Source of the DNA: an uncultured Saccharospirillaceae bacterium
Lineage (GTDB): Bacteria > Pseudomonadota > Gammaproteobacteria > Pseudomonadales > Natronospirillaceae
Reading direction: 5' to 3'
Assembly: GCA_913063165.1 (NCBI GenBank)
Contig: CAJXZL010000001.1
Coordinates: forward strand, 62,001-126,000
Length of the DNA stretch: 64,000 nucleotides
Shown here: positions 47,251 through 55,799 of the stretch, in pieces
Position numbering within the stretch: position 1 is the stretch's first letter
Layout: each line of letters starts with the position of its first letter
Position numbers and translations under genes: made by a program
Notes under the pieces: generated by a model
Database searches by the model: none
The model's input: the letters and a program-made list of their open reading frames with translations, nothing else
What the model was told of the DNA's origin: nothing

Positions 47251-47937
47251 TTAGCCGCACTTAGAATCGCCGCAGTTTAAACAGGTTGAACAACCGTCGA
47301 GAATCACAACCGCAGTGTTGTGACACTTGTTACATAACTTGGCGCCCGGCGGATAGTCACTGCTGCCTTGCTCTGCATTGGCGCTATTAAGTGACTCATA
47401 TTCTTTGCGCTTCTGGTCCATAATTTCACGCTGGTGGTCGCTCAGACCCTCTTCAACGATCATACCAATCATCTTCATGTGGCTTTCAATGGCATAGCCA
47501 ATTTCAGCGACCAATGATGGCATATAACGGCCACCTGGCTTGAAATAGCCTCCCTGCGGATCAAATACGGCTTTCATTTCATCGACCAAGAAGGTCGCAT
47601 CACCACCCTTTCTAAATACCGCAGAGATCACGCGCGTTAACGCAACAACCCACTGGAACTGCTCCATGTTCTTGGAGTTAATAAATACTTCAAACGGACG
47701 GCGCACTTCATGCTCAGTCCCTTCATTCAACACCATGTCATTCAGGGTGACATACAGCGCGTGCTCGCTCATGGGTGTTTTGATCTTATAGGTAGCACCC
47801 ATCAGCATTTCTGGACGCGATACCGACTCGTGCATCTGCTGAATGTGCTTATCGGCTTCAGCTTTGCTTTGTTTGCGTTTCTCTTCGATGTCCACGACTT
47901 CATAGGACACAATTTTATTTTCAATTTTCTTAGCCAT
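47251..47937 (-). CDS. nrdJb: Class II ribonucleotide reductase, C-terminal chain (NrdJb)
   Basis: 228 residues. Matches the smaller chain of the split cobalamin-dependent reductase known from Pseudomonas aeruginosa. SEHALYVTLNDMVLNEG and QWVVALTRVISAVFRKGGD are regions usually fused at the end of NrdJ. The C-terminal cysteine tail CNKCHNTAVVILDGCSTCLNCGDSKCG holds redox/zinc cysteines that shuttle electrons to the active site. 20 bp downstream of nrdJa, so cotranscribed. Confidence 0.93.
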   Translation of the reverse strand: MAKKIENKIVSYEVVDIEEKRKQSKAEADKHIQQMHESVSRPEMLMGATYKIKTPMSEHALYVTLNDMVLNEGTEHEVRRPFEVFINSKNMEQFQWVVALTRVISAVFRKGGDATFLVDEMKAVFDPQGGYFKPGGRYMPSLVAEIGYAIESHMKMIGMIVEEGLSDHQREIMDQKRKEYESLNSANAEQGSSDYPPGAKLCNKCHNTAVVILDGCSTCLNCGDSKCG

Positions 47938-47957
47938 GTTCTTAATCTCCTGCGTCC

Positions 47958-50108
47958 TTAAAGTTTTCCGTAATAGCCTTCTTTAAGCGCATCATACAAA
48001 TTCGCTGCGGAATGGGTTTCGCCATCATATTCAATTTCTTCGTTGCCTTTGGCTTCTACTACGGTGCCATCAGCCAAAGCAAATCGATAAATCGTATTCT
48101 CAAGGTCTTTCTCTTTTACCAACACACCTTGGAAGGCTTCTGGGTTAAATCGGAAGGTGGTACATCCTTTTAGACCCTGCTCGTAGGCATACATATAGAT
48201 GTCTTGGAAGTCTTCAAATGGATAGTCGCTCGGCACGTTGGCTGTTTTAGAAATGGATGAATCAATCCACTTCTGTGCCGCCGCTTGAATATCAACATGC
48301 TGGGCTGGGGTAACATCATCCGAAGTAATGAAACACTCAGGCAAGGCATTGTCAGCATCCTGACCGTGTGGCATTGCGTTCTGATTCACCAAGTGGCGGT
48401 AGGCCAACAACTCATAGGAGAAGACGTCGATCTTTTCTTTGGTCTTTTTGCCAGGGCGAATGAGGTTACGCGAATAGTGGTGTGCGAAACTTGGCTCGAT
48501 GCCGTTAGAGGCATTATTGGCCAAAGACAATGAAATGGTGCCCGTAGGTGCAATCGAACTGTGGTGGGTAAAGCGGCAACCGGTCTCAGCCAGTTGCGCA
48601 ACCAATTGCGGATACACTTCAGCAAATCGCTGCATGTAACGGCTATAGCGAGCATGCAAAATCTTACCCGCAATCTTGTCGCCAACCTTGTAACCGTCGG
48701 TTACCATTTCAGGTCGCTTACGCAACATTTCAGGCGTCACATCATATTCATTGACCAATGCAGGTGCCGCGCCTTTTTCTTTCGCCAGCTCAAGGCCCTG
48801 CTCCCAGCCAGCCAAAGCCAACTGCAACGTCACTTCTTCAGTAAACGCAACGGATTCAGGATCGCCGTACTTCATGCCCAATAGGGTAATGGTAGAACCT
48901 AGGCCCAAATAACCCATGCCATGACGGCGCTTGTTGAAAATTTCTTCACGCTGCTGCGGTAGCGGCAAGCCATTGATTTCAACCACGTTGTCGAGCATGC
49001 GGGTGAAAATACTGACCACTTTGCGGAATTTTTCCCAGTTAAAGTGTTCTTTACCGGAGAACGCCTGTTCAACAAAATTGGTGAGGTTCACTGAACCAAG
49101 CAAGCAAGAGCCAAACGGTGGCAAGGGTTGCTCGCCACAGGGGTTGGTGGCACGAATGGTCTCGCAGAACCAGTTGTTGTTCATCTCGTTGACTTTATCG
49201 ATCAAAATAAAACCGGGCTCAGCAAAGTCGTAGGTAGACGACATGATGAGGTTCCACAACTTACTGGCTTTGATTGTGCGGTAAACCCGGAACGCGACCT
49301 GGCCAATTTCGTTTTGGACATAGTTGTCCTTAACGTGCCAATCTTTCCAAATCACCTGATTCACATCGCTCAGATCCAATTGATCACGGCTCTGCTCTTT
49401 GTCACCCAAGGGGAAAACCAGTGGCCAATCAGCATCGTCTTTGACTGCCTTAATGAACTCATCAGTGATCAATAGCGACAAATTGAATTGACGCAGGCGA
49501 CCATCTTCGCGCTTGGCACGAATATATTCAGGTACATCAGGGTGAGAAATATCAAAAGTAGCCATCTGTGCGCCACGACGGCCACCGGCAGAAGACACGG
49601 TAAAACACATCTTGTCGTAGATTTCCATAAACGACAACGGACCCGAGGTATAGGAACCAGCGCCGTTCACGAAGGCATTACGGGGTCTGAGGGTCGAAAA
49701 TTCGTAACCGATACCGCAACCTGCCTTGAGGGTTAGGCCTGCTTCCTGAACCTTGGACAAAATATTGTCCATAGAATCGTGAATGGTATCGGAAACCGTG
49801 CAGTTGATGGTTGAGGTAGCAGGTTTGTGCTCTTTAGCACCCGCATTGGAGGTGATACGTCCGGCAGGAATGGCCCCATTTTCTAGCGCCCATAAAAACT
49901 CACCGTACCACTTCTTCTGCAATGCCTTATTGGATTCAACCTCAGACAACGCTTTGGCAACCCGTTTATAGGTTTCATGGATGTCATTGTCTATTGGCGT
50001 GCCTTTGGCATCCTTTAAACGGTATTTGCTGTCCCAAATATCAAGCGATGCTGCTTGCATTGGAATGGTTCCTGATTCGGTCGCTTTAGTCACCAATTTC
50101 TCTGACAT
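47958..50108 (-). CDS. nrdJa: Adenosylcobalamin-dependent ribonucleotide reductase, catalytic chain (NrdJa)
   Basis: 716 residues. Reduces ribonucleotides to deoxyribonucleotides with a B12-generated radical, independent of oxygen. The radical-barrel motifs STINCTVSDTIHDSMDNIL, GCGIGYEFSTLRPR and TNPCGEQPLPPFGSCLLGSVNL, and the loop FTHHSSIAPTGTISLSLAN, are visible. The C-terminus is truncated relative to fused NrdJ because its tail is the separate nrdJb. Expression is probably controlled by NrdR through the boxes at 50202-50248. Confidence 0.96.
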   Translation of the reverse strand: MSEKLVTKATESGTIPMQAASLDIWDSKYRLKDAKGTPIDNDIHETYKRVAKALSEVESNKALQKKWYGEFLWALENGAIPAGRITSNAGAKEHKPATSTINCTVSDTIHDSMDNILSKVQEAGLTLKAGCGIGYEFSTLRPRNAFVNGAGSYTSGPLSFMEIYDKMCFTVSSAGGRRGAQMATFDISHPDVPEYIRAKREDGRLRQFNLSLLITDEFIKAVKDDADWPLVFPLGDKEQSRDQLDLSDVNQVIWKDWHVKDNYVQNEIGQVAFRVYRTIKASKLWNLIMSSTYDFAEPGFILIDKVNEMNNNWFCETIRATNPCGEQPLPPFGSCLLGSVNLTNFVEQAFSGKEHFNWEKFRKVVSIFTRMLDNVVEINGLPLPQQREEIFNKRRHGMGYLGLGSTITLLGMKYGDPESVAFTEEVTLQLALAGWEQGLELAKEKGAAPALVNEYDVTPEMLRKRPEMVTDGYKVGDKIAGKILHARYSRYMQRFAEVYPQLVAQLAETGCRFTHHSSIAPTGTISLSLANNASNGIEPSFAHHYSRNLIRPGKKTKEKIDVFSYELLAYRHLVNQNAMPHGQDADNALPECFITSDDVTPAQHVDIQAAAQKWIDSSISKTANVPSDYPFEDFQDIYMYAYEQGLKGCTTFRFNPEAFQGVLVKEKDLENTIYRFALADGTVVEAKGNEEIEYDGETHSAANLYDALKEGYYGKL

Positions 50109-50201
50109 CTATCCATGCCTCTTCGTCATTTTTATTACGGTATTTATGAAAAATTATTACAAATACAAGCAGTTAGCGCTACATCCTAATAACAGGCTAA
50201 A

Positions 50202-50217
50202 ACACTACATGTAGTCG
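50202..50217. promoter_or_regulatory. NrdR box 2 (distal to the -10 towards nrdJa)
   Basis: ACACTACATGTAGTCG, a palindrome centred between 50209 and 50210. It closely matches the NrdR consensus ACACwAtATaTwGTGT in its left and central positions. Centre-to-centre distance to the other box is 31 bp, three helical turns, as expected for NrdR. Confidence 0.85.
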
Positions 50218-50224
50218 GACTTTC

Positions 50225-50230
50225 ATTATA
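50225..50230 (-). promoter_or_regulatory. -10 hexamer of the nrdJa promoter
   Basis: A perfect TATAAT on the minus strand, lying between the two NrdR boxes and about 120 bp upstream of nrdJa. The -35 region (about 50249-50254, TTAAAA) is weak and partly under box 1. Confidence 0.7.
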
Positions 50231-50232
50231 GA

Positions 50233-50248
50233 CCACTATATATAGTAA
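50233..50248. promoter_or_regulatory. NrdR box 1 (upstream of the -10)
   Basis: CCACTATATATAGTAA, containing the perfect dyad ACTATATATAGT centred between 50240 and 50241. Near-exact core of the NrdR consensus. Paired with the box at 50202-50217. Confidence 0.88.
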
Positions 50249-50482
50249 TTTTAAGTGTTTTTTTGTTCTCAGATGGGTTGATTTATGTGGAAGTCAGAGA
50301 CCGTGCGGGCGCGGGGCAAAAAAAAAGTTTTCGGGTGATTTATCCGCCTTTTAGCTGCTGCAAACAGCATTGGAAAATCATTAAGAAAAAACGGAAAATA
50401 GAGGGATGTTTTGCGGTTCTTGCAGACGCTTCAGTAGCCCAATCGACAGCCCTGAGAGTCTGTCGATTGAGCCTGACCATTA
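50249..50482. other. Intergenic sequence between the nrd promoter and rpe; dyad at its end
   Basis: No gene is recognised in these 234 bp. Apart from the -35 region, the only clear structure is a 10-bp inverted repeat CAATCGACAG/CTGTCGATTG with a 10-base loop at 50440-50469, just after the rpe stop. It has no T-run, so it is at most a weak terminator or an RNA-stabilising hairpin for rpe. I see no cobalamin riboswitch. Confidence 0.5.
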
Positions 50483-51154
50483 TCAGCCTTGTGCGCGGGC
50501 GATCTTGGCTTTCATTTCAGCAATCACGGTAGGGTAATCATCGGCATTAAAAATAGCGGAGCCAGCCACAAAGGTATCGACACCTGCAGCTGCAATGGCT
50601 TCAATGTTGTCGAGCTTAACGCCACCGTCAATTTGCAAACGAATAGGGCGGCCAGTCGCATCGATCATGGCGCGTACCGCTCGGATTTTATCCATAACTG
50701 ACGGAATAAATGATTGACCGCCAAAGCCTGGGTTGACCGACATAAGCAGTACCATGTCGACCTTATCCAAGACATACTCCAAATGGCTTAATGGCGTTGC
50801 TGGGTTCAACACAATGCCTGCTTGGCAACCAGCCTGTTTGATCAATTGGATGGTACGGTCAACGTGCTGACTCGCCTCTGGATGAAACGATATCATGGTC
50901 GCGCCCGCTTCGGCGAAGTCGCCAACGATGCGATCAACCGGACTGACCATGAGGTGGACATCAATAGGCGCCGTAATACCGTGGTTTCTCAGCGCTTGGC
51001 AGACCATGGGGCCGATGGTTAAATTAGGCACATAATGGTTATCCATGACATCAAAGTGCACCCATTCAGCACCCGCTGCTAATACGGCATTCACTTCATC
51101 ACCTAACCGGGCAAAGTCCGCTGACAAAATGGAAGGAGCGATAATAGGCTGCAT
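50483..51154 (-). CDS. rpe: Ribulose-phosphate 3-epimerase
   Basis: 223 residues. Interconverts ribulose 5-phosphate and xylulose 5-phosphate in the pentose phosphate pathway. TIM barrel with [36 protein letters not shown] (metal/catalytic His-Asp), [14 protein letters not shown] and [12 protein letters not shown], which carries the second catalytic Asp. The first motif has DNHYVPN where DGHFVPN is common. Monocistronic here; in other species it often precedes gph-trpE. Confidence 0.97.
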   Translation of the reverse strand: MQPIIAPSILSADFARLGDEVNAVLAAGAEWVHFDVMDNHYVPNLTIGPMVCQALRNHGITAPIDVHLMVSPVDRIVGDFAEAGATMISFHPEASQHVDRTIQLIKQAGCQAGIVLNPATPLSHLEYVLDKVDMVLLMSVNPGFGGQSFIPSVMDKIRAVRAMIDATGRPIRLQIDGGVKLDNIEAIAAAGVDTFVAGSAIFNADDYPTVIAEMKAKIARAQG

Positions 51155-51363
51155 GGATATTTCCTCGATGAGTAAGATGGGGCGGTATTCTACTGTACGT
51201 CTTCACTATTTTTAAGGGTCAAAGCCAAATAGTTTTGGCGTTAACACAGCAGTGCCGTCAACATCGCCACACCCTACCCATGCATGTCGCGCTAGGCAGG
51301 GTTCGTTGTTTTCTGGCAGAATGCGGTAACTTTGATAAACGACGCATGGCTGACAAGGACTAT

Positions 51364-52929
51364 ATGACCACATCACCCCAGCAGTTTTTAACGATTGACC
51401 AAGGCACCCAAAGCATCCGCGCCATTGTATTTGATGCCTATGGGGAGATTGTCGATAAGGCCCAAATTAAGATTGAATCCTATTTTTCAGAAAAAGCGGG
51501 CTGGGCTGAGCAGCACCCTGACTATTTCTGGAAGCAATTGGGTGATGTCTGCCAGCTGTTATGGCGACAAGGCAAGGTGAGCGCTGACAACATTCACGCT
51601 ATCGCCGTGACCACACAACGCGGCACCATGATAAATCTTGATGCCCAAGGACAACCTTTGCGCCCTGCGGTGGTGTGGCTAGACCAACGCCTCTGCACGT
51701 CCTTCAAGCCCCTACCCTGGTATTGGAAAGTGGCCTTCCGTTTGATCGGGCAAACTGAGGCGATACATTATTTCCAGCAAAAGGCACCCGCCAATTGGAT
51801 CGCACAACACCAACCCGACATCTGGAACAAGACCGACAAATACCTCTTGCTGTCTGGCTATCTTACCTACAAGCTTACCGGCCACTACCGTGATTCTGCC
51901 GGTTCCGTGGTGGGCTATGTGCCCTTTAATTACCGCAAGCACCAGTGGGCCAACAGGTTTGACTGGAAATGGCATGTCGTACCGGTAAAAAAGTCACAAC
52001 TTCCTGATATCGTTCGCCCCGGTGACACCTTGGGCAATATCACGCCCGAAGCCGCTCTGCTCACTGGACTCACAGTGGGCATTCCCGTGATTGCCTCGGC
52101 CTCTGATAAGGCCTGCGAAGTATTGGGTTCTGGCGGCATTAACCCCAATACTGCCTGCGTCAGTTTTGGCACAACTGCTACTGTGAATTGCAATGTCGAT
52201 CACTACGTAGAACCCCTGTCGTTCATTCCACCATTCCCGTCGGCTATCCCAGGTTATTTCAATACCGAAGTGATGATTTTTCGTGGCTTTTGGATGGTTA
52301 ATTGGTTCAAAGAACATTTCGGCCTGCCCGAAGTGCAAGAAGCCGAATTACAGGATATGGAAGCCGAAACCCTTTTTAACAAGCTAATTTCTGCAGTGCC
52401 AGCAGGCAGTGATGGTCTGCTGTTGCAACCCTACTGGTCGCCTGGACTCAAGAACCTAGAAGCGCGGGGTGCCATGATTGGTTTTAGTGACCACCACACC
52501 CGCGCCCATTTCTACCGTGCCATGCTCGAGGGGTTGATCTACGCCCTGCGCGAAGGCACAGAACTGTTGTCTCGGCGGCTTAAAGTCGATATCACTCGGG
52601 TGGTTGTGTCGGGGGGTGGTTCACAATCCGATGAAGTGATGCAGATTACAGCGGATATTTTTAACATGACGATTGAGCGCCCCCACACCTATGAAACGTC
52701 TGGGTTAGGCGCGGCCATTCAGCTGGCGGTCTCTTTGGGCACCTATCCTGACTATCCGACAGCAGTACACCATATGTCGCGCACGGGGAAAGTTTTTCAC
52801 CCTATCGCAAAGAATGCCCAAGAATATGAGTGGATTTTCAAACAGCTTTATCGGCCGCTCTATAACCGCTTAAAACCCTTGTATCGGAAGTTGTTTTTGA
52901 AAGACTCGATTGGTGACACGCCGCGTTGA
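51364..52929 (+). CDS. FGGY family carbohydrate kinase
   Basis: 521 residues from ATG 51364 (AAGGA 5 bp upstream); earlier in-frame codons lack a ribosome binding site. Two actin-like ASKHA domains: FLTIDQGTQSIRAIVFD (phosphate 1), AVTTQRGTMINLD and VVWLDQR in the first; VSFGTTATVN and VVVSGGGSQSDEVMQITADIF (adenosine site) in the second. The substrate is unclear: FGGY members phosphorylate glycerol, xylulose, ribulose and related polyols. No sugar transporter or catabolic partner is adjacent, except the divergent rpe, which acts on pentulose 5-phosphates; a pentulose substrate would fit (inference). Confidence 0.9.
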   Translation: MTTSPQQFLTIDQGTQSIRAIVFDAYGEIVDKAQIKIESYFSEKAGWAEQHPDYFWKQLGDVCQLLWRQGKVSADNIHAIAVTTQRGTMINLDAQGQPLRPAVVWLDQRLCTSFKPLPWYWKVAFRLIGQTEAIHYFQQKAPANWIAQHQPDIWNKTDKYLLLSGYLTYKLTGHYRDSAGSVVGYVPFNYRKHQWANRFDWKWHVVPVKKSQLPDIVRPGDTLGNITPEAALLTGLTVGIPVIASASDKACEVLGSGGINPNTACVSFGTTATVNCNVDHYVEPLSFIPPFPSAIPGYFNTEVMIFRGFWMVNWFKEHFGLPEVQEAELQDMEAETLFNKLISAVPAGSDGLLLQPYWSPGLKNLEARGAMIGFSDHHTRAHFYRAMLEGLIYALREGTELLSRRLKVDITRVVVSGGGSQSDEVMQITADIFNMTIERPHTYETSGLGAAIQLAVSLGTYPDYPTAVHHMSRTGKVFHPIAKNAQEYEWIFKQLYRPLYNRLKPLYRKLFLKDSIGDTPR

Positions 52930-52935
52930 CGTATC

Positions 52936-52966
52936 GGGTTACGAAGGCTGCGTAACCCACCCTTTT
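52936..52966 (+). terminator. Possible terminator after the FGGY kinase gene
   Basis: 8-bp stem GGGTTACG/CGTAACCC with a 7-base loop, followed by ACCCTTTTC. The weak T-run lowers confidence. Confidence 0.55.
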
Positions 52967-53009
52967 CAGAGTACAATGGCGTCATTAACCCTAGCGAGCA
53001 TCACTCACT

Positions 53010-54113
53010 GTGTCTGATTCCGATCTAATACGACAACTTTTGCAGAACGACATCCCCCTGTTTGATACCCGAGCACCGATCGAATTTGCGTCTGGTGCCG
53101 TGCCATCAGCCGTGAATCTGCCACTCATGTCAGACGAAGAGCGGGCAAAGGTTGGCACCTGTTACAAACAGCAGGGCGTGGACGCAGCAATAAGGTTAGG
53201 GAACAAACTGGTATCCGGATCAGTGCGCGATAGGCGCATGGCAGAATGGATTGCCTTTGCAAAACAACATCCACAAGGCTATCTCTATTGCGCCCGCGGC
53301 GGATTGCGTTCGCACACGGTGCAACAGTGGTTGGCCGATGCCGGTTATCAATACCCCCTCGTGCCCGGTGGTTTCAAGGCGATACGTCGATATCTGATTG
53401 ATGCACTAGAAGCACAATCACGAGACCGCCACTTTGTCGTGCTCAGTGGTCGCACAGGCACAGGCAAGACCCGCATTTTGAATCAATTACCCAACAGTCT
53501 TGATCTGGAAGGGCGCGCTAACCACCGCGGCTCATCCTTTGGCCGCCATGTAACACCGCAACCGACCCAAATCACTTTTGAGCATGCGGTAACACTCGAT
53601 ATGCTAAAAAACCAATATCAACAGACAGTCGTCGAGGACGAAAGCCAAGTCATTGGCGCCCTGCACCTTCCAGACTGTCTCCATAATAAACTGCAATCAT
53701 CGGCCATCGTGGTGGTGGAACAATCGTTGGCGGTACGGGTGGAAAACGTCTTAGAGGACTATGTCACGGCACTGTCGGCTGAATATGTCGCCGATCGTGG
53801 ACCCGAACAAGGCTTCGCAGACTATAAAGCAGCGATGTTAGCGGCCATCGACCGCGTCAAAAAGCGTTTGGGGGGAGTGTTGTGGCAAGAGATACGCACA
53901 CAGCTATCAGATGCGTTAAACCTACATGAAAAAACTGGTGAGATTGCTGCCCATCGGGTGTGGATCGCCCAACTACTCAGCCATTATTATGACCGGATGT
54001 ATGATTATCAATTGTCGCGCAAGCAAGATCGGGTGTTGGGTGTGGTCAGCGGTCCCGCTGAATCGTTAGCGGCACAGGTCAGCGTTTGGGCGCCGCCTGT
54101 ACCCATGGACTAA
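53010..54113 (+). CDS. mnmH: tRNA 2-selenouridine synthase
   Basis: 367 residues. Replaces sulfur with selenium in 2-thiouridine at the tRNA wobble position, via geranylation. The N-terminal rhodanese domain (about 5-130) has the active cysteine C94 in YLYCARGGLRS. The C-terminal P-loop domain has GRTGTGKT (K153). LEGRANHRGSSFG is another family marker. GTG start. It needs selenophosphate from SelD, which is not in this window. Its TAA directly abuts the ffh stop on the other strand. Confidence 0.95.
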   Translation: MSDSDLIRQLLQNDIPLFDTRAPIEFASGAVPSAVNLPLMSDEERAKVGTCYKQQGVDAAIRLGNKLVSGSVRDRRMAEWIAFAKQHPQGYLYCARGGLRSHTVQQWLADAGYQYPLVPGGFKAIRRYLIDALEAQSRDRHFVVLSGRTGTGKTRILNQLPNSLDLEGRANHRGSSFGRHVTPQPTQITFEHAVTLDMLKNQYQQTVVEDESQVIGALHLPDCLHNKLQSSAIVVVEQSLAVRVENVLEDYVTALSAEYVADRGPEQGFADYKAAMLAAIDRVKKRLGGVLWQEIRTQLSDALNLHEKTGEIAAHRVWIAQLLSHYYDRMYDYQLSRKQDRVLGVVSGPAESLAAQVSVWAPPVPMD

Positions 54114-55520
54114 TTAACGCATACCTGGCGGCATACCACCTGGGAATCCGCCACCACCACCTGGTGGCATCATGCCTTTCATACCGCGCATCATTTTAGC
54201 CATACCACCTTTAGCACCGACTTTTTTCATCATCTTTTGCATCTGCTTGTGCTGTTTCAAAACGCGGTTTACGTCCTGAATTTGCGTGCCAGAGCCTGAC
54301 GCGATGCGGCGTTTGCGAGAACCATTGATCTTGTCTGGAAAAGCCCGCTCCAATATCGTCATGGAATCAATGATGATACCCATTTTGGCCATTTGGTTTT
54401 CTGCACCATTCATTTGACCGGGCATTCCTGCCATGCCGCCCATCTGACCCATACCAGGCATTTTATCCATCAAGCCAGACAAGCCACCGAGGCTGTTCAT
54501 TTGGGTTAATTGATCTCTAAAATCTTGCAGGTCAAAGCCCTTACCTTTCTTCAGCTTGGCTGCGAGCTTTTCAGCCTTGTCTTTATCAACCTTACGCTCC
54601 ACTTCTTCGATCAGCGACAGCATGTCGCCCATATCGAGAATGCGCGATGCAATACGGTCGGGGTGAAAGGCTTCTAGGGCATCGGTCTTTTCACCAACAC
54701 CTAAAAATTTGATCGGCTTACCCGTAATGTGTCGCACTGACAATGCAGCACCGCCACGGGCATCACCATCAGTTTTCGATAGGATCACACCAGTAAGCGG
54801 TAGTGTTTCGGAGAATGCCAAGGCAGTTTTGGCGGCATCCTGGCCGGTCATCGCATCGACCACAAATAGGGTTTCAACTGGGTTGACGGCAGCGTGTAAC
54901 TGTTTGATTTCAGCCATCATGGCTTCATCTACCGCCAATCGGCCAGCGGTATCGACAATCAATACATCAACATGCTGTTTTTTGGCTGCAGACAATGCGG
55001 CCAATACAATGGCTTCAGGCTTTTCATCCACTGTACTGGGGAAAACAACAGCGCCTACGTCATCACCCAATGTTTGCAGCTGCTTAATCGCTGCCGGGCG
55101 GTAGACGTCAGCAGACACCACCATGACTTTTTTGTTTTCTCGTTCCTTTAAGAACCGTGCCAATTTAGCCGTGGCGGTGGTTTTACCTGCACCCTGCAAA
55201 CCGGCCATCAAAATAACCGCTGGGGGTTGTGCGGATAGGTCTAGAGACTCATTGGCCTCGCCCATCACGTGTACTAATTCAGCATGTACGATTTTAATGA
55301 ACTGCTGCGCCGGATTCAGTGATTTATTAACCTCTGATCCCACCGCGCGTTCACGCACACGCTCAATAAAATCCTTCACTACCGATAGCGCCACATCGGC
55401 TTCTAGCAACGCCATGCGCACTTCACGCAAGGTCGATTTGATGTTGTCGTCAGTCAGTCGCGCCTGCCCTGTGATGGACTTAAGCGTTTGATTCAAGCGA
55501 TCGGTTAGATTCTTAAACAT
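54114..55520 (-). CDS. ffh: Signal recognition particle GTPase Ffh
   Basis: 468 residues from ATG 55520 (MFKNLTDRL); eight extra upstream codons are in frame but not family-like. With 4.5S RNA it delivers nascent membrane proteins to FtsY. N domain (1-90), G domain with GLQGAGKTT, DTAGRLAVDEAMM and SKTDGDARGGAAL, then the methionine-rich M domain (about 320-468) that binds signal sequences and RNA (SGSGTQIQDVNRVLKQ). Divergent from ypjD, as in E. coli. Confidence 0.98.
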   Translation of the reverse strand: MFKNLTDRLNQTLKSITGQARLTDDNIKSTLREVRMALLEADVALSVVKDFIERVRERAVGSEVNKSLNPAQQFIKIVHAELVHVMGEANESLDLSAQPPAVILMAGLQGAGKTTATAKLARFLKERENKKVMVVSADVYRPAAIKQLQTLGDDVGAVVFPSTVDEKPEAIVLAALSAAKKQHVDVLIVDTAGRLAVDEAMMAEIKQLHAAVNPVETLFVVDAMTGQDAAKTALAFSETLPLTGVILSKTDGDARGGAALSVRHITGKPIKFLGVGEKTDALEAFHPDRIASRILDMGDMLSLIEEVERKVDKDKAEKLAAKLKKGKGFDLQDFRDQLTQMNSLGGLSGLMDKMPGMGQMGGMAGMPGQMNGAENQMAKMGIIIDSMTILERAFPDKINGSRKRRIASGSGTQIQDVNRVLKQHKQMQKMMKKVGAKGGMAKMMRGMKGMMPPGGGGGFPGGMPPGMR

Positions 55521-55799
55521 GTGGCGGTCTATCCTAGTATTCAATATAGGCCGCAGATTATACGGATTATTTCACGCAAACTCACCCACTCTATCTATTA
55601 ATCGGCATGATTTGCGCGCATTTATTGGCATTCATCAAGTGCCCGTCGGGCTGGTGAGTCCCTGTGACAAACACCGATTGATATGGTTACCCGTGTCAAA
55701 GTGCCTAAACAGTCAAATCTGGTCTAAATCCTGTACAATTTCTGGGGTCAGTGTGCTAATTTATACGCTTGCGCTATTTACTCTTTCTTTCGAGGCAAC

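Noticed and set aside
50109-50482. Possible cobalamin riboswitch before nrdJa
   Set aside because: No B12-box-like conserved sequence or multi-stem pattern is visible, and the NrdR boxes and -10 leave a leader of only about 110 bases. A covariance search for RF00174 would settle it.
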